DNA from: RGIG3701 sp031553595
Lineage (GTDB): Bacteria; Planctomycetota; Planctomycetia; Pirellulales; Thermoguttaceae
Length of the DNA: 64,000 nt
Direction of reading: 5' to 3'
Assembly (NCBI GenBank): GCA_031553595.1
Contig: JAVBLI010000028.1
Span: 26,229 to 90,228, forward strand
Part shown: piece after piece, positions 42,890 through 52,142 of the stretch
Numbering within the stretch: position 1 is the first letter of the stretch
Layout: each line of letters begins with the position of its first letter
Translations under genes and position numbers: made by a program
Notes under the pieces: generated by a model
What the model saw: the letters and a program-made list of their open reading frames with translations, nothing else
What the model was told of the DNA's origin: nothing
Databases searched by the model: none

Positions 42890-45251
42890 GTGGTGTTTTC
42901 GTTGGCTATTTTGTGTGGCTCTCTGTCTGTTTCCGCTTTGGGAAGTGGTGGTAACGGAGGCGGAGGCGTGTGCCGCGGGCGGTGAGCTGGGGAGAGCGAT
43001 TCAGCGTGTCACGTGGGGGCTTCATGACGGGGATGTGGGGCCGGGGACGTGGAAGACGGGGCGGTGGATGCCGATTCAGATTCATTTTTCGGAAATAGCG
43101 GCTGGAAGTGAAAATGTGGAGGCCGAGCATGTGCAGGCGGCGAAGAAAGTACGCTGCATCATCGCGGACTGTGACGGCGTGAACGCGGTTTATGAGCGGG
43201 ACTTGCCGCGGGTGCTTCCGGAAAAGCTGGAGTTGTGTGTGCAGGCGGGGAATATCCGAGGTGGGTTTACGCTGGAGGTGCTGGACGCGGAGGGCGGGGT
43301 GCGCCAGCGGATGGAATTCGCGGAGCCGGGCACGCCGCTGGATGATGCGCGAGAAATCGTGCTGGTGGTGGGCGGCAGCACGGCGGGGATGGAGCTGGCG
43401 GTGGAGCATCTGGAAGTGCCGGGGCGGCTACGGCCGCTGGTGAAACGCCTGCCGTCTGCGGAATTTCTGCCGGCGGATGTGCGGGCGCTGGAGACCGTGG
43501 GCACGATTCTTGTCATGACGCAGGATGACGCGGTGCTGGAAAGTTGGACGCCCTCGCGGGTGGATGTGCTGGAGGCGTGGATGCGCCGGGGCGGGATGCT
43601 GCTGGTGTGTGCCGGAAAAAATGGCGTGAAAATGGCGGAAAACGGTGCGTGCTGGGGACGTTTTCTGCCGGCGGAGGAGAAGTCGCTGCGGGTGAGCATG
43701 CCGCAGACGGCGGCGATGGAGCATTTCGCGCAGAGTGCTGTGCCGGTGCCGCTTTTAGGGGTGACGCAGGAGTACCGCATGCCGGTGACGCGCGTGGCGT
43801 GGACAGGGCCCGGGCCGCGGATGGCGGAGACGCGGGTGCTGTTTTCGCAGTATGATTTGCCGCTGGCGGTGCGCAGCGGGTGTGATTTCGGACGCTTCGT
43901 GTGCCTGATGTTTGATCTGGAGCACGAATCGCTGGCGAAATGGGGTGACCGCGGGAAACTGCTGGCGCGCCTGCTGGATTTTCCGCAGCAGACGGGGAAA
44001 TATGCCGGGAGTGAGTCGGCGAATCATGCGTATCACACCGGCGGATATGACGATCTTTCCGGCCAGTTGCGCAGCGCTCTGGATCAGTTTCCACAAGTGA
44101 AAACCTTCTCTTTCGTGAGCATGATTTTCGTGTTTCTGGTGTATCTGGCGATTATCGGGCCGGGCGGTTTTTATCTCATGCGGGAACTTCGCCGGGGGGA
44201 TGCGCAGGGCGTGCGTGCGCTTTCGCAGACGGTGCTGGCGTGGGGATTCTTCCTCGTCGCGGTGGGCTTTTTTTGCGGCCTGTGTTATTATTTCTCGCTG
44301 ACACCCGGGGCGGATGTGCGGATGAACCGCGCGGTGGTGGTGGATGTGAGTCAGGCCACAGGGAGTGTGCGCCAGACGCTGTGGGGAAATTTCTGGACGG
44401 CGGACACCGGGCGAATTTCGCTGGATTTTCCGGACACGCCGCGCAGCACGGCGACCACGGCATTCATTTACCCGCAGGACACCAGCCTCCGGTGCCTCGG
44501 GCTGCCGGGCGCGTTCCTGGGGGGAATGGCCTCGAAAATGCAGTTTGCAGGGCGTGAGTCGGCGGACTCCGATTATCGGTATGCGGTGCGCGACGGGCGG
44601 TGGCGCGGGGTGCCGCTGGTGGCGCGAAGCACGAAAAGCGTCGAGGCGCAACATTTCTTTGCGCTCCGCCCGGACGAAACGCCGTTTTTCGGCACCGTCG
44701 AAGACCGCGGGAACATCCCGTACGGCACGGTGCGGAATCCGCTGGACACGCCGCTTTCGCACTGCATGCTGGCGTACGGCGGCTGGGCGTATGACCTCGG
44801 GACGCTGGCCCCGGGAGAGGAAGTGACGATCGATGACCGTATCCGCCGTTACGATCTGGCGTCCATGCTCGTGGAGTCGGAAATGGTGGAGGATGAAGAG
44901 TCGCCGGTGAAGACCACGAAGAATCTCCGCCGGGTGACGTATCCGTATGATCGCGGGTCGCACGACCTGGCATACATTCTGCGGGCAATGATGTTTCACG
45001 GCGCCACGGGCGGGAAGTCGTATACCGGCATGAATCACGCGTATAACGGCTGGATGGATTGCACGCCGTCGTTGCGCAGCGGTATGGCGGTGCTGTGCGG
45101 CACGGTGGATGTCGGGCATGAAAACGCCCTGTTTCCCGACATCCGCGTGATGGAATCGGCTTCCGGAAAACCGATAAACGTCGGCGGCGATGAAAATCGC
45201 AACGTCCGTATTCTGCGTGCGTTCATTCCCGTCGGCGTGACCCCGCGGTGA
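42882..45251 (+). CDS. Large membrane protein of unknown function
   Basis: I do not recognise a precise family. The 789-residue protein has a signal peptide (MKEWCFRWLFCVALCLF...), a long extracytoplasmic domain (about 25-400) and two membrane helices near 406-428 (FSFVSMIFVFLVYLAIIGPG) and 449-472 (VLAWGFFLVAVGFFCGLCYYF). A second soluble domain follows. The first domain has Rossmann-like features (EIVLVVGGSTAGMEL, MLLVCAGKNGV) resembling glutamine amidotransferase-like domains found in planctomycete membrane proteins. Translation starts with GTG inside a tandem repeat (42866-42889), with no strong Shine-Dalgarno. It follows MazG on the same strand. Cytoplasmic-membrane location is confident; the biochemical role is not. 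Confidence 0.72.
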   Translation: MKEWCFRWLFCVALCLFPLWEVVVTEAEACAAGGELGRAIQRVTWGLHDGDVGPGTWKTGRWMPIQIHFSEIAAGSENVEAEHVQAAKKVRCIIADCDGVNAVYERDLPRVLPEKLELCVQAGNIRGGFTLEVLDAEGGVRQRMEFAEPGTPLDDAREIVLVVGGSTAGMELAVEHLEVPGRLRPLVKRLPSAEFLPADVRALETVGTILVMTQDDAVLESWTPSRVDVLEAWMRRGGMLLVCAGKNGVKMAENGACWGRFLPAEEKSLRVSMPQTAAMEHFAQSAVPVPLLGVTQEYRMPVTRVAWTGPGPRMAETRVLFSQYDLPLAVRSGCDFGRFVCLMFDLEHESLAKWGDRGKLLARLLDFPQQTGKYAGSESANHAYHTGGYDDLSGQLRSALDQFPQVKTFSFVSMIFVFLVYLAIIGPGGFYLMRELRRGDAQGVRALSQTVLAWGFFLVAVGFFCGLCYYFSLTPGADVRMNRAVVVDVSQATGSVRQTLWGNFWTADTGRISLDFPDTPRSTATTAFIYPQDTSLRCLGLPGAFLGGMASKMQFAGRESADSDYRYAVRDGRWRGVPLVARSTKSVEAQHFFALRPDETPFFGTVEDRGNIPYGTVRNPLDTPLSHCMLAYGGWAYDLGTLAPGEEVTIDDRIRRYDLASMLVESEMVEDEESPVKTTKNLRRVTYPYDRGSHDLAYILRAMMFHGATGGKSYTGMNHAYNGWMDCTPSLRSGMAVLCGTVDVGHENALFPDIRVMESASGKPINVGGDENRNVRILRAFIPVGVTPR

Positions 45252-45270
45252 GCCACGGACTGCGAGCCAC

Positions 45271-45389
45271 GAAACAGGAGCTGGGAATGAAGCGAAGCGA
45301 AATGACCGGATAGACGTAGGAAAAATCCCAGCTACTTTATCCGGTCTCTGCGCGTCACTGCGTTCCGCTGCGCTCCCGGCTGTTGTTTT
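45271..45389 (+). repeat. Intergenic hairpin element, copy 6 (hybrid arms)
   Basis: The left inner arm is of the AATGACCGG type, but the right arm is of the CCGGTCTCTGCG type, so they do not match and the element looks recombinant. The outer stem is decayed (GAAACAGGAGCTGGGAATG). Plus loop polarity (GTAGGAAAAATCCCAGC). Between convergent genes. Confidence 0.8.
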
Positions 45390-45425
45390 AGCGTCATCCC
45401 TGGACAGAAGGCCGGGTGTGCCGGC

Positions 45426-48161
45426 TTACTCGTTCAGGATGTCGGGATTCGGCGCCAGGGGCAAAACTTCTTCCAGCATCAGCGGGCCGCCGGGCAGGGC
45501 ATCATCGGGATCTTCTTCCGGCGCGATCACCCCGGAGTTCCGCGGCGCGGGGGGCATGGCTGGCAGAACGGGATCCGGCAAAAATGCGTCGTCCACGGGC
45601 TGTAATTCGGGGGCTAAAACCGGCGCGTCGAACCGATCCAGCAGGTCCGGCGGATCCGGCATTTCCGTCGCGGTGATGCCGCCGCTGTTGGCCGTCATGG
45701 CTTTGGCCGGCGACCGTCCGTCGAGCAGCGGGCTGCCCGGGTCGACCCAAATGCCGCTGTTGTCAAGCTTGAATGTGCCCAGCGCGATGTCCAGGCTCAT
45801 GCGGTATGCCTCGTAGTCCGTCCACTGGTTGATGAACGTGTTCTGCGTGCTCATCAGGGAGTTCAGCGAGTCGACCAGGTCGCGGGAGAGCGTCTGGTTC
45901 GAGGACGTGGTTTGGCCCACCTTCGGCGGCTCAAGCATCTTCATGTTTTCCTGGTCCACACGGGACATGGCCACCAGCACCGCGACCCGCTGCAGCTCGA
46001 AATTCAGTTGCGCCAGCTCGATCTGCCGAAGAATGACGCGGATGTTCCGGTGCATGGTGTCTTCGAATCGCATGTACGACCGCCGCGAGCTGTCGTAGGT
46101 GATCAGGGCGGAGATGTACGCGTTCCGCTCGGATTTCCGCGTCAGGGGGGCATCGAAAGTCAGGCCCACGCTGAGGTCGGAGATGGTATTGCTGCCGCTG
46201 GCTTTCGAGGAAACGTTCGTCACGCCGCCTTCCATGCGGAAGGTCACGTCGCTTTTCAGGGCGTTTGCGCGAATTTCGATCTGCCGCCACTGGTCGACCA
46301 GCGCCGCGCGGGCGTTCATCCAGTCGAGACGGTGCTCGCGGGCCGTCTGCAGCGCCTCGACTTCTTCCAGGTACAGCGGGGCCAGCATGATCGAGTCCAG
46401 CCGCACACCGGCCTGGGTCAGCGAAAGCTCCAGCAACAGGCTGCTGAAATTGTCGATCCACTTGTTCAGCAGCGTGAGTTTCGTCGTCAACGACGTGGAA
46501 TCGAGCACCGCCCCTTTGCGGATCGCGCTTAACTGCGCCTGGCACTGGCGGAAATCGCCCTGGAATTTCTCATACTTTTTCTTCAGCTCGTCCACGCGTT
46601 TATCGAGCGTTTCGGGCGAAATGGCCGAGAAATACTCGCTGCCGCCGCGCGTGGCGTGATGATTCTGGAGAATTTTCAACGTCTTCATGCGGTCGGGGTA
46701 CGACGCTTCCAGGCGGACGAAATCCTCCTCGAGAATGTCACAGATTTTTTCAGTTTCTTCGAACAAGACGGGCATTTCCATGATGATGCGGTGCATTTCG
46801 CGGTTGAGCTCGTCGAGCTGGCTGACCACGTCGTCTGTGCCTGCTCCACCGTCGAGCTCCGCGGCTTTGATCTGCTGAATGCGGATGTGATTCACGTTTT
46901 CCCGCAGCATTTTCTGGTGGGCCGTGAGCGTCAGACGCAGTTCGCTGACCACGGGCAGAATCAGGATGAAGTTTTCCAGCAGCGGATCCTCGACCTTCAC
47001 GTTCATCGCCGGCGGCAGCCCGAGCTGCATTTTATAGCTGTCCAGCGAGTTCTGGTGATTATTTTCCATTTGCAGCAGACTGCTCTGGGCGGCCAGCAGC
47101 GACTGCTGGGTCTGGTCGACCTGGGTGCGGTTGATACGCCCGCCTGCGAACATGGCCTCCATTTTGAAGAAATTGTCTCGCAGATCGTTGACATAACTCC
47201 GCTGGTTGGCAAGCCGAATCTGCTGGATGATAATATCATAAAGCCCCCCCCCGGCCGAGGCGTTCGACCCCGCCGATGGCATCCCGCTGCTACCCGGGCT
47301 GGAAATGCCGGAGTTGCCCGCGATGGTGTCGAAATAAAATCCCTGGCGATAACGCTCCATCTGGCGAACGTTCATCACCAGCGCCCGCTCGGTGGCGGTC
47401 AGACTTTCCAGCGCGTAGGCACGCCCGCCATACCGCAGCAGCGGCTGCACCAGCGACGTGCTCAGCAGAGATGTCGACACCCGGGAGGGCCCGGAGCCAA
47501 AATTCCACACGATGGAATTCGCGATTTCGGTGACCAGTTGACCGCCCGTGGCGAGCTTCTTTGAGGCGCTGGCCGTGATCGAATTGAAGGACAGAGAGCC
47601 CGTGCCATCGGACCACGCGCCGTAATTCAGCCGTCCGCCCAGCGCGAAGTGGGTGTCGAACGCGAACCGCTCCAGCGAAACCCGCAACGCCGAGAGATAG
47701 AGATTTTCCTGGGCCGTCTGATAATCCGGCGAGTTGGTCAGGGCGATTTCGATGGCCGTCTCACGGTTCAGAACGACGTTCCCCTCGTCGTCAGTAGGCA
47801 GAAAACGCTCCCAATCGGGATTTTCGACGGACTTGACGACGCCATTTTTTGTCCAGCCTTTCCATCCGCGTTTTCCGTACACGCACTGCATCAGGGCGTA
47901 CGCCGTCGGGTCGTCCTGGGGCATGGGGGGATTATCTTTATCGTACGGCGAAAAGAACCGCGCCTCCCGTTTTGCTTCGAAACGATAATCTTTCAGCTCC
48001 CACCGTGGGTCGGTCGTTTTTTCCGCAATGATATGCACCGCCTCGCAATCCGCCTGCTGCCGCCAAAATTGACGGCTGCAACCGCCTCCAGCGCCCAGCA
48101 GCGAAAGGAGTAAAAGACCGTAAATCATGGCTAAAAACGGTCGGCGGGTGAAATGAATCAT
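45426..48161 (-). CDS. TolC family outer-membrane efflux protein
   Basis: This is a 911-residue protein of the outer-membrane efflux (OEP/TolC) family, which forms trimeric channels linking inner-membrane pumps to the outside. A lipoprotein-like signal ends at Cys 28 (LLSLLGAGGGC). The two OEP repeats are recognisable from AIEIALTNSPDYQTAQENLY and the later helices (EVEALQTAREHRLDWMNARAALVDQW). Between them is an insert of about 200 residues rich in heptad coiled coil (roughly 400-600). The last 80 residues are Pro/Asp-rich and probably disordered. The start at 48161 with AGGA upstream is preferred to a TTG at 48179. No pump genes are adjacent. A run of nine G in the frame (47244-47252) is slippage-prone. 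Confidence 0.88.
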   Translation of the reverse strand: MIHFTRRPFLAMIYGLLLLSLLGAGGGCSRQFWRQQADCEAVHIIAEKTTDPRWELKDYRFEAKREARFFSPYDKDNPPMPQDDPTAYALMQCVYGKRGWKGWTKNGVVKSVENPDWERFLPTDDEGNVVLNRETAIEIALTNSPDYQTAQENLYLSALRVSLERFAFDTHFALGGRLNYGAWSDGTGSLSFNSITASASKKLATGGQLVTEIANSIVWNFGSGPSRVSTSLLSTSLVQPLLRYGGRAYALESLTATERALVMNVRQMERYRQGFYFDTIAGNSGISSPGSSGMPSAGSNASAGGGLYDIIIQQIRLANQRSYVNDLRDNFFKMEAMFAGGRINRTQVDQTQQSLLAAQSSLLQMENNHQNSLDSYKMQLGLPPAMNVKVEDPLLENFILILPVVSELRLTLTAHQKMLRENVNHIRIQQIKAAELDGGAGTDDVVSQLDELNREMHRIIMEMPVLFEETEKICDILEEDFVRLEASYPDRMKTLKILQNHHATRGGSEYFSAISPETLDKRVDELKKKYEKFQGDFRQCQAQLSAIRKGAVLDSTSLTTKLTLLNKWIDNFSSLLLELSLTQAGVRLDSIMLAPLYLEEVEALQTAREHRLDWMNARAALVDQWRQIEIRANALKSDVTFRMEGGVTNVSSKASGSNTISDLSVGLTFDAPLTRKSERNAYISALITYDSSRRSYMRFEDTMHRNIRVILRQIELAQLNFELQRVAVLVAMSRVDQENMKMLEPPKVGQTTSSNQTLSRDLVDSLNSLMSTQNTFINQWTDYEAYRMSLDIALGTFKLDNSGIWVDPGSPLLDGRSPAKAMTANSGGITATEMPDPPDLLDRFDAPVLAPELQPVDDAFLPDPVLPAMPPAPRNSGVIAPEEDPDDALPGGPLMLEEVLPLAPNPDILNE

Positions 48162-48470
48162 GGACTTATTCCTGAGCAAAAATCGTTTCTTTGCAACAAA
48201 AATCTGTTAGCGGCGAACTCCGGTAAAACGTCGGACAGATACGCGGGACGCTTTTTCTCTTTTATGTGCACGAAAATGCCCTTAAAAAAGAACGTCTCTG
48301 GTTATCTTTATCGGCGCGAAAATGGATGGACTTTAACGATTTTACCGATTAAGTTGAATTTAACGCCATGTGGGGGAAATGCGGTAAGTGGAGAGAAACA
48401 TTGACGGTACGATAAAAGGTGGATATAATATAATGGTATATTTGGGCAGCGGTTGGTCGGAGAATTTATT
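48162..48470. other. 309-bp divergent promoter region
   Basis: It separates TolC (minus) from the membrane protein/Hsp70 operon (plus). A near-consensus promoter for the plus strand lies at 48401-48429. No convincing minus-strand -35/-10 pair was found, and no coding frame. Confidence 0.6.
48401..48429 (+). promoter_or_regulatory. Near-consensus sigma70 promoter for the membrane protein/Hsp70 operon
   Basis: TTGACG (48401-48406), a 17-bp spacer and a perfect TATAAT (48424-48429), followed by a leader of about 35 nt. It is one of the two strongest promoter matches in the window. Confidence 0.8.
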
Positions 48471-49970
48471 ATGATGGCGAAGTTCCTGAAAAAATGGGTG
48501 GCAGGTATTTTTCTGGTACTGGCACTGGCGGTGTCCGGGGGGGCGGCGGATGACGAAGTGGATAACCCGGAAAAATCTGTGGCGGAAACACCCGCAACGT
48601 TAGCGCCGGTGGAAACGTCGCTGGAAGATTTCCTTCTCCGTGAGGAGCACTTCGCGTGGCTTGCGGGCACGCTGGCGGCGCTTGTGGCGGTGGTGGGGAT
48701 TTATTTTGCGCGGCGGCGGATTACCCGTGCGGTGAAGGCGGTGATGGCTGCCGACGACGGCGTTTCGTACACCCGGGTCGGCACGCCCGACGCGCGGGGG
48801 CAGGGCAGGGCGCTGGAGCTTCCGTTCCACATGTTTCCCTCCGAGTGGCTTGACGGCGTGGATAGCGACGCGATGCGGCTTTTGGTCCAGCACACGAAAA
48901 CGCAGGCCGTCGACGCGTTTTTCGAGGGTTTTGGCGACGGCGTCCCGACCTCCGCGCGGATCGGCGAGGCCAGGCAGCGGATGGCCAACCGCCTGAACAA
49001 CTCCATGACCGACGCCGGTGTGTTCATGATGTTTAATCACGGCGAGACGCTCGACGACCGCCAGGTGGGGTTTCTTCGGCAGCACCTTAACGAGCTGATG
49101 CCCACGCTGAAAATTTCCGGCCCGCGAATGACCGACGGCATGGTGCGGTGGTGGGTGCTGGCGCTGAATGCGGCCCTGGGGGCGCTGCTGGGAATGTGGC
49201 TCGTCGGGACGATGACGTACTGGGGGCTGGGCAGTGCCGACGGCGGGATTTTCTTTGGGGCCGCAGGCGGAGCGTTTCTGGCGGTGGCGGGGTCACTTTT
49301 CGTGGCGACGCGCCCGGCCGTGCGGCGATGGCTGCTGGTTATCACCGGCGGCGCGGCACTGACCGATGCCGGGCTCCAGCTCCTGAAATCCCGGCTGCCC
49401 GCGTTTCTCGGCGGACGCAAAAGCGGTTTCCTGAAACGCGTGCTGGTGTATGTCGGGGCCGCGTTCGCCCTGCTGCTGCTGAAACCCGCGAAGACGTACG
49501 ACCGGACGGCATACCGTGAGCAGCTCGAGACCGAGGCGGAGCTGTGGATTCGCGCGCTCTTCCCGCTGATTGCCACGCTCATGTTTCGCGGCGCGGCGGC
49601 GGCGAACCCCTTCAATCCGCTGGAGGGTTCCGAGAAAACGCTCGTGGCGGTGGTGCGAATCGCGCAGGACATGAGTCGATATCAGCATCAGACGGGCGGA
49701 AAGCATCTGGAATATGCCGTCGCCGAGATGCTCCAGACGCTGGAAATAGGCGGGTTTCAGATGCCCAAAGCGCTTTCAGTGGAACCGGGGGCGGCGTCAT
49801 CGGCTGCGGATGTCGGCGAGGTGTTTCGTTGGGAACCGGACATGACGCAGCGCTACGACATGTTCGGCCTCATCCGCCCGGGAGAGAACGTGGTGGTCGA
49901 GCAAATGCCGGTCATTCAGGATGAAAAGATCATTAAAAAAGGCCTCGTGCGGAAACACAAGGGAGACTGA
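48471..49970 (+). CDS. Polytopic membrane protein paired with an Hsp70-like ATPase
   Basis: I do not recognise the family. The 499-residue product starts with an N-terminal signal-like helix (about 7-24), then a membrane span near 62-82 (AGTLAALVAVVGIYFARRR). A soluble domain follows (about 90-220, with ELPFHMFPSEWLDGV and TKTQAVDAFFEGFGDG). Several more hydrophobic spans lie at about 224-250, 255-277, 285-305, 325-345 and 365-385, and a soluble C-terminal domain ends in a basic tail. GGAG precedes two in-frame ATGs (48471, 48474). The Hsp70-like gene starts 6 bp after the stop, so the two are translationally linked. It may be the membrane receptor or substrate for that ATPase (inference). 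A consensus promoter drives the pair. Confidence 0.75.
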   Translation: MMAKFLKKWVAGIFLVLALAVSGGAADDEVDNPEKSVAETPATLAPVETSLEDFLLREEHFAWLAGTLAALVAVVGIYFARRRITRAVKAVMAADDGVSYTRVGTPDARGQGRALELPFHMFPSEWLDGVDSDAMRLLVQHTKTQAVDAFFEGFGDGVPTSARIGEARQRMANRLNNSMTDAGVFMMFNHGETLDDRQVGFLRQHLNELMPTLKISGPRMTDGMVRWWVLALNAALGALLGMWLVGTMTYWGLGSADGGIFFGAAGGAFLAVAGSLFVATRPAVRRWLLVITGGAALTDAGLQLLKSRLPAFLGGRKSGFLKRVLVYVGAAFALLLLKPAKTYDRTAYREQLETEAELWIRALFPLIATLMFRGAAAANPFNPLEGSEKTLVAVVRIAQDMSRYQHQTGGKHLEYAVAEMLQTLEIGGFQMPKALSVEPGAASSAADVGEVFRWEPDMTQRYDMFGLIRPGENVVVEQMPVIQDEKIIKKGLVRKHKGD

Positions 49971-49976
49971 GCGAAC

Positions 49977-51986
49977 ATGGCAAAAGATATTCTCGCAATT
50001 GATTTCGGCACGTCCAACACGTATATTTCGCGGTGCCCGGCCGACCGGATCAACACGGACTCCATCCTCCTGGACACGAGCGCCGCCGGCATTTCCACCG
50101 CCATTCTTTATTCCGACGCGGCCTCGGCCGACCCCACTGAATTCCCCGTCATCGGCGAAAGCGCCACCCGCGAGTACGGCGTTTGTGACGAACGGGAAAT
50201 CGCGGAAAACGCATACCGCTATTATTCGCACTTCAAGCCCGATATCGTCGCCAGCCCCCAGGCCCGCGAGAACACGGCCCGCTTCCTGGAATGCGTCGCG
50301 CGGGATGCGAAAAAGATGCACAAAGACCTTCGGCCCCTGGAGCGCCGCGTCATTATCGGCGTGCCCAGCGAGGCGAGTCCGGAATACGGACAGACGCTCA
50401 AAACGCTTGCCGCCCGTGCGGGTTTCGGGGAAGTCGAACTCGTCGACGAGCCCGTCGCGGCGATGCTCAACGATATTTCCTGCGGCCAGTTTCGCCTGAC
50501 GGACGTCATGAATGGCTTCCTCGTCATCGATTTCGGCGGCGGCACATGCGATTTCGCGTTTCTGCAAAACGGCGAGGTGCGTCATTCCTGGGGCGCGATG
50601 GATCTCGGCGGACGCCTCTTCGACGATCTGGTTTATCAGTGGTTTTGCGACCAGAATCCCGGGCAGGACGCCCAGCTGCGCGCCCGGGGGCTGGATTTCA
50701 TCGTGCGGACGTATCATTGCCGGCAGGTCAAGGAAAATTTCTCCGCGTGCCTGAATAAAAACCGTGCGAAGACCGTGAAATTCAGTGTCGGCCATTACGG
50801 CTTCATTCACGGCATGAACGCTGCGGAGTTTCTTCACCGGGCTGGGAGTTACACACCATCGGCCTCTTTCATGGATTTCGCGCGGCGAGAACATATGGAA
50901 ATTTCTCCGCTGCTGCGCGGGGGCGGCGTGGACCTGATCGCGTGGTACCGGGAGGCGCTTCTGGGCGGCATGCGGCAGAAGGGCATCCGGCCTGAGGACG
51001 TGCGCGTGGTGTCGCTGGCCGGGGGGAGTTCGCAGTGGTTTTTCGTCAAGGATTTTTGCGAAGAAGGGCTGGGGAAAACGCCCGAGCAGTACCGCGTGGT
51101 GGACGATCCGTACGCGGCGATTTCGAAAGGCCTGGCCATGTTGCCCGCCATTCAGAAAGAGTTCGGCGTGCGAAAAGCCGAGCTGGAAAAGGGCAAGGCC
51201 CGTTTTTACCGCGACGAGATTTCACCGCATGTCGAGAATTCACTGCGGAGCTGTTTCGGGCGGATTGCCGAGCGGGTTTATGCGGATTTATATCTCGGGA
51301 AGATGAAGCCGGCCCTGGAAACCTTCCGGCAGCAGGGCGGAACCATCGCGGCGCTGGAGGAGCAGTTGGCGGCGGCCGCGCGTGCGTATGAAGAACAGCT
51401 TCGGGAGGACGTTCAGCGTTCGATGGAGGAGGAGCTCAACGGTCTTTACACGACTTCCCGCGCGAAACTGTGCCAGTGGATGCGTACCCTGAATCTCCAT
51501 CTGGACGCGGCGGGTGAAACGATCAGGGCCTCGGCCGGGGACATTCACGCGCCGTCGATTGCGGATCCGGTGAATACAGACTTTTTTCTTGACGCCGTCG
51601 GCACGATCGTTACGCTGATCAGCGCCTCGATCATCGCCAGCATTTGCGGCGGGGGCGGAATGGCGCTGATTGCGGCGGGCCCGCTGGGGCTTTTCATCGG
51701 TTTTTTGATCGGCGGGGTGGCCACGGCGATGGTGCTTACGTTGGGCAAAGACGCCGCCCAGGAGTGGATCAAAAAAACGCGAGTGCCGGGCTTCGTCTTG
51801 CGGATGATTCTCACCGACGCCCGGCTTCACCAGCTCGGCGAAGACATGAAACGCGCGCTGCCCGAGAAAATCTGGATGGCGTGCCGGGCGGAAATCGACA
51901 CGATTAAAGAAAAATTGGACGCCGAAATCCAGCGGGAGTTGGAGTGCCTGAGTATCGTGAACGTCGGATTCCGCGGCGAATCGTGA
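49977..51986 (+). CDS. Hsp70-like ATPase with C-terminal membrane segment
   Basis: This is a 669-residue protein of the Hsp70/actin superfamily. Nucleotide-binding motifs: phosphate-1 IDFGTSNT (8-15), phosphate-2 IDFGGGTCDF (184-193) and the adenosine motif SLAGGSSQWF (346-355), followed by the conserved DPYAAISKGLA helix. Instead of the DnaK substrate-binding beta-sandwich there is a helical stretch, predicted coiled coil (about 400-520), and then a long Gly/Ala-rich hydrophobic segment (536-590, with GGGGMALIAAGPLGLFIGFL) able to insert in a membrane. No J-domain or GrpE gene is near. It is the second gene of an operon with a polytopic membrane protein. Roles in membrane remodelling, secretion or stress are possible; none is shown by sequence. 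Confidence 0.85.
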   Translation: MAKDILAIDFGTSNTYISRCPADRINTDSILLDTSAAGISTAILYSDAASADPTEFPVIGESATREYGVCDEREIAENAYRYYSHFKPDIVASPQARENTARFLECVARDAKKMHKDLRPLERRVIIGVPSEASPEYGQTLKTLAARAGFGEVELVDEPVAAMLNDISCGQFRLTDVMNGFLVIDFGGGTCDFAFLQNGEVRHSWGAMDLGGRLFDDLVYQWFCDQNPGQDAQLRARGLDFIVRTYHCRQVKENFSACLNKNRAKTVKFSVGHYGFIHGMNAAEFLHRAGSYTPSASFMDFARREHMEISPLLRGGGVDLIAWYREALLGGMRQKGIRPEDVRVVSLAGGSSQWFFVKDFCEEGLGKTPEQYRVVDDPYAAISKGLAMLPAIQKEFGVRKAELEKGKARFYRDEISPHVENSLRSCFGRIAERVYADLYLGKMKPALETFRQQGGTIAALEEQLAAAARAYEEQLREDVQRSMEEELNGLYTTSRAKLCQWMRTLNLHLDAAGETIRASAGDIHAPSIADPVNTDFFLDAVGTIVTLISASIIASICGGGGMALIAAGPLGLFIGFLIGGVATAMVLTLGKDAAQEWIKKTRVPGFVLRMILTDARLHQLGEDMKRALPEKIWMACRAEIDTIKEKLDAEIQRELECLSIVNVGFRGES

Positions 51987-51992
51987 TCAACG

Positions 51993-52127
51993 CAAGAAAC
52001 AACAGCCGGGAGCGGAGCGGAACGCAGTGAAGCGCAGAGACCGGATTGAAGTGGGAAAAATTCCGACTACTCAATCCGGTCTCTGCGCTACACTGCGTTC
52101 CGCTCTGCTCCCGGCTGCTGTTTCTTG
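51993..52127 (+). repeat. Intergenic hairpin element, copy 7 (longest)
   Basis: 135 bp with nearly complete arms: CAAGAAACAACAGCCGGGAGC pairs with GCTCCCGGCTGCTGTTTCTTG, and CGCAGAGACCGGATT pairs with AATCCGGTCTCTGCG. Plus loop polarity (GAAGTGGGAAAAATTCCGACTA). It starts 6 bp after the Hsp70-like stop, between convergent genes. Confidence 0.88.
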
Positions 52128-52142
52128 GCAATGATCGCGCGA

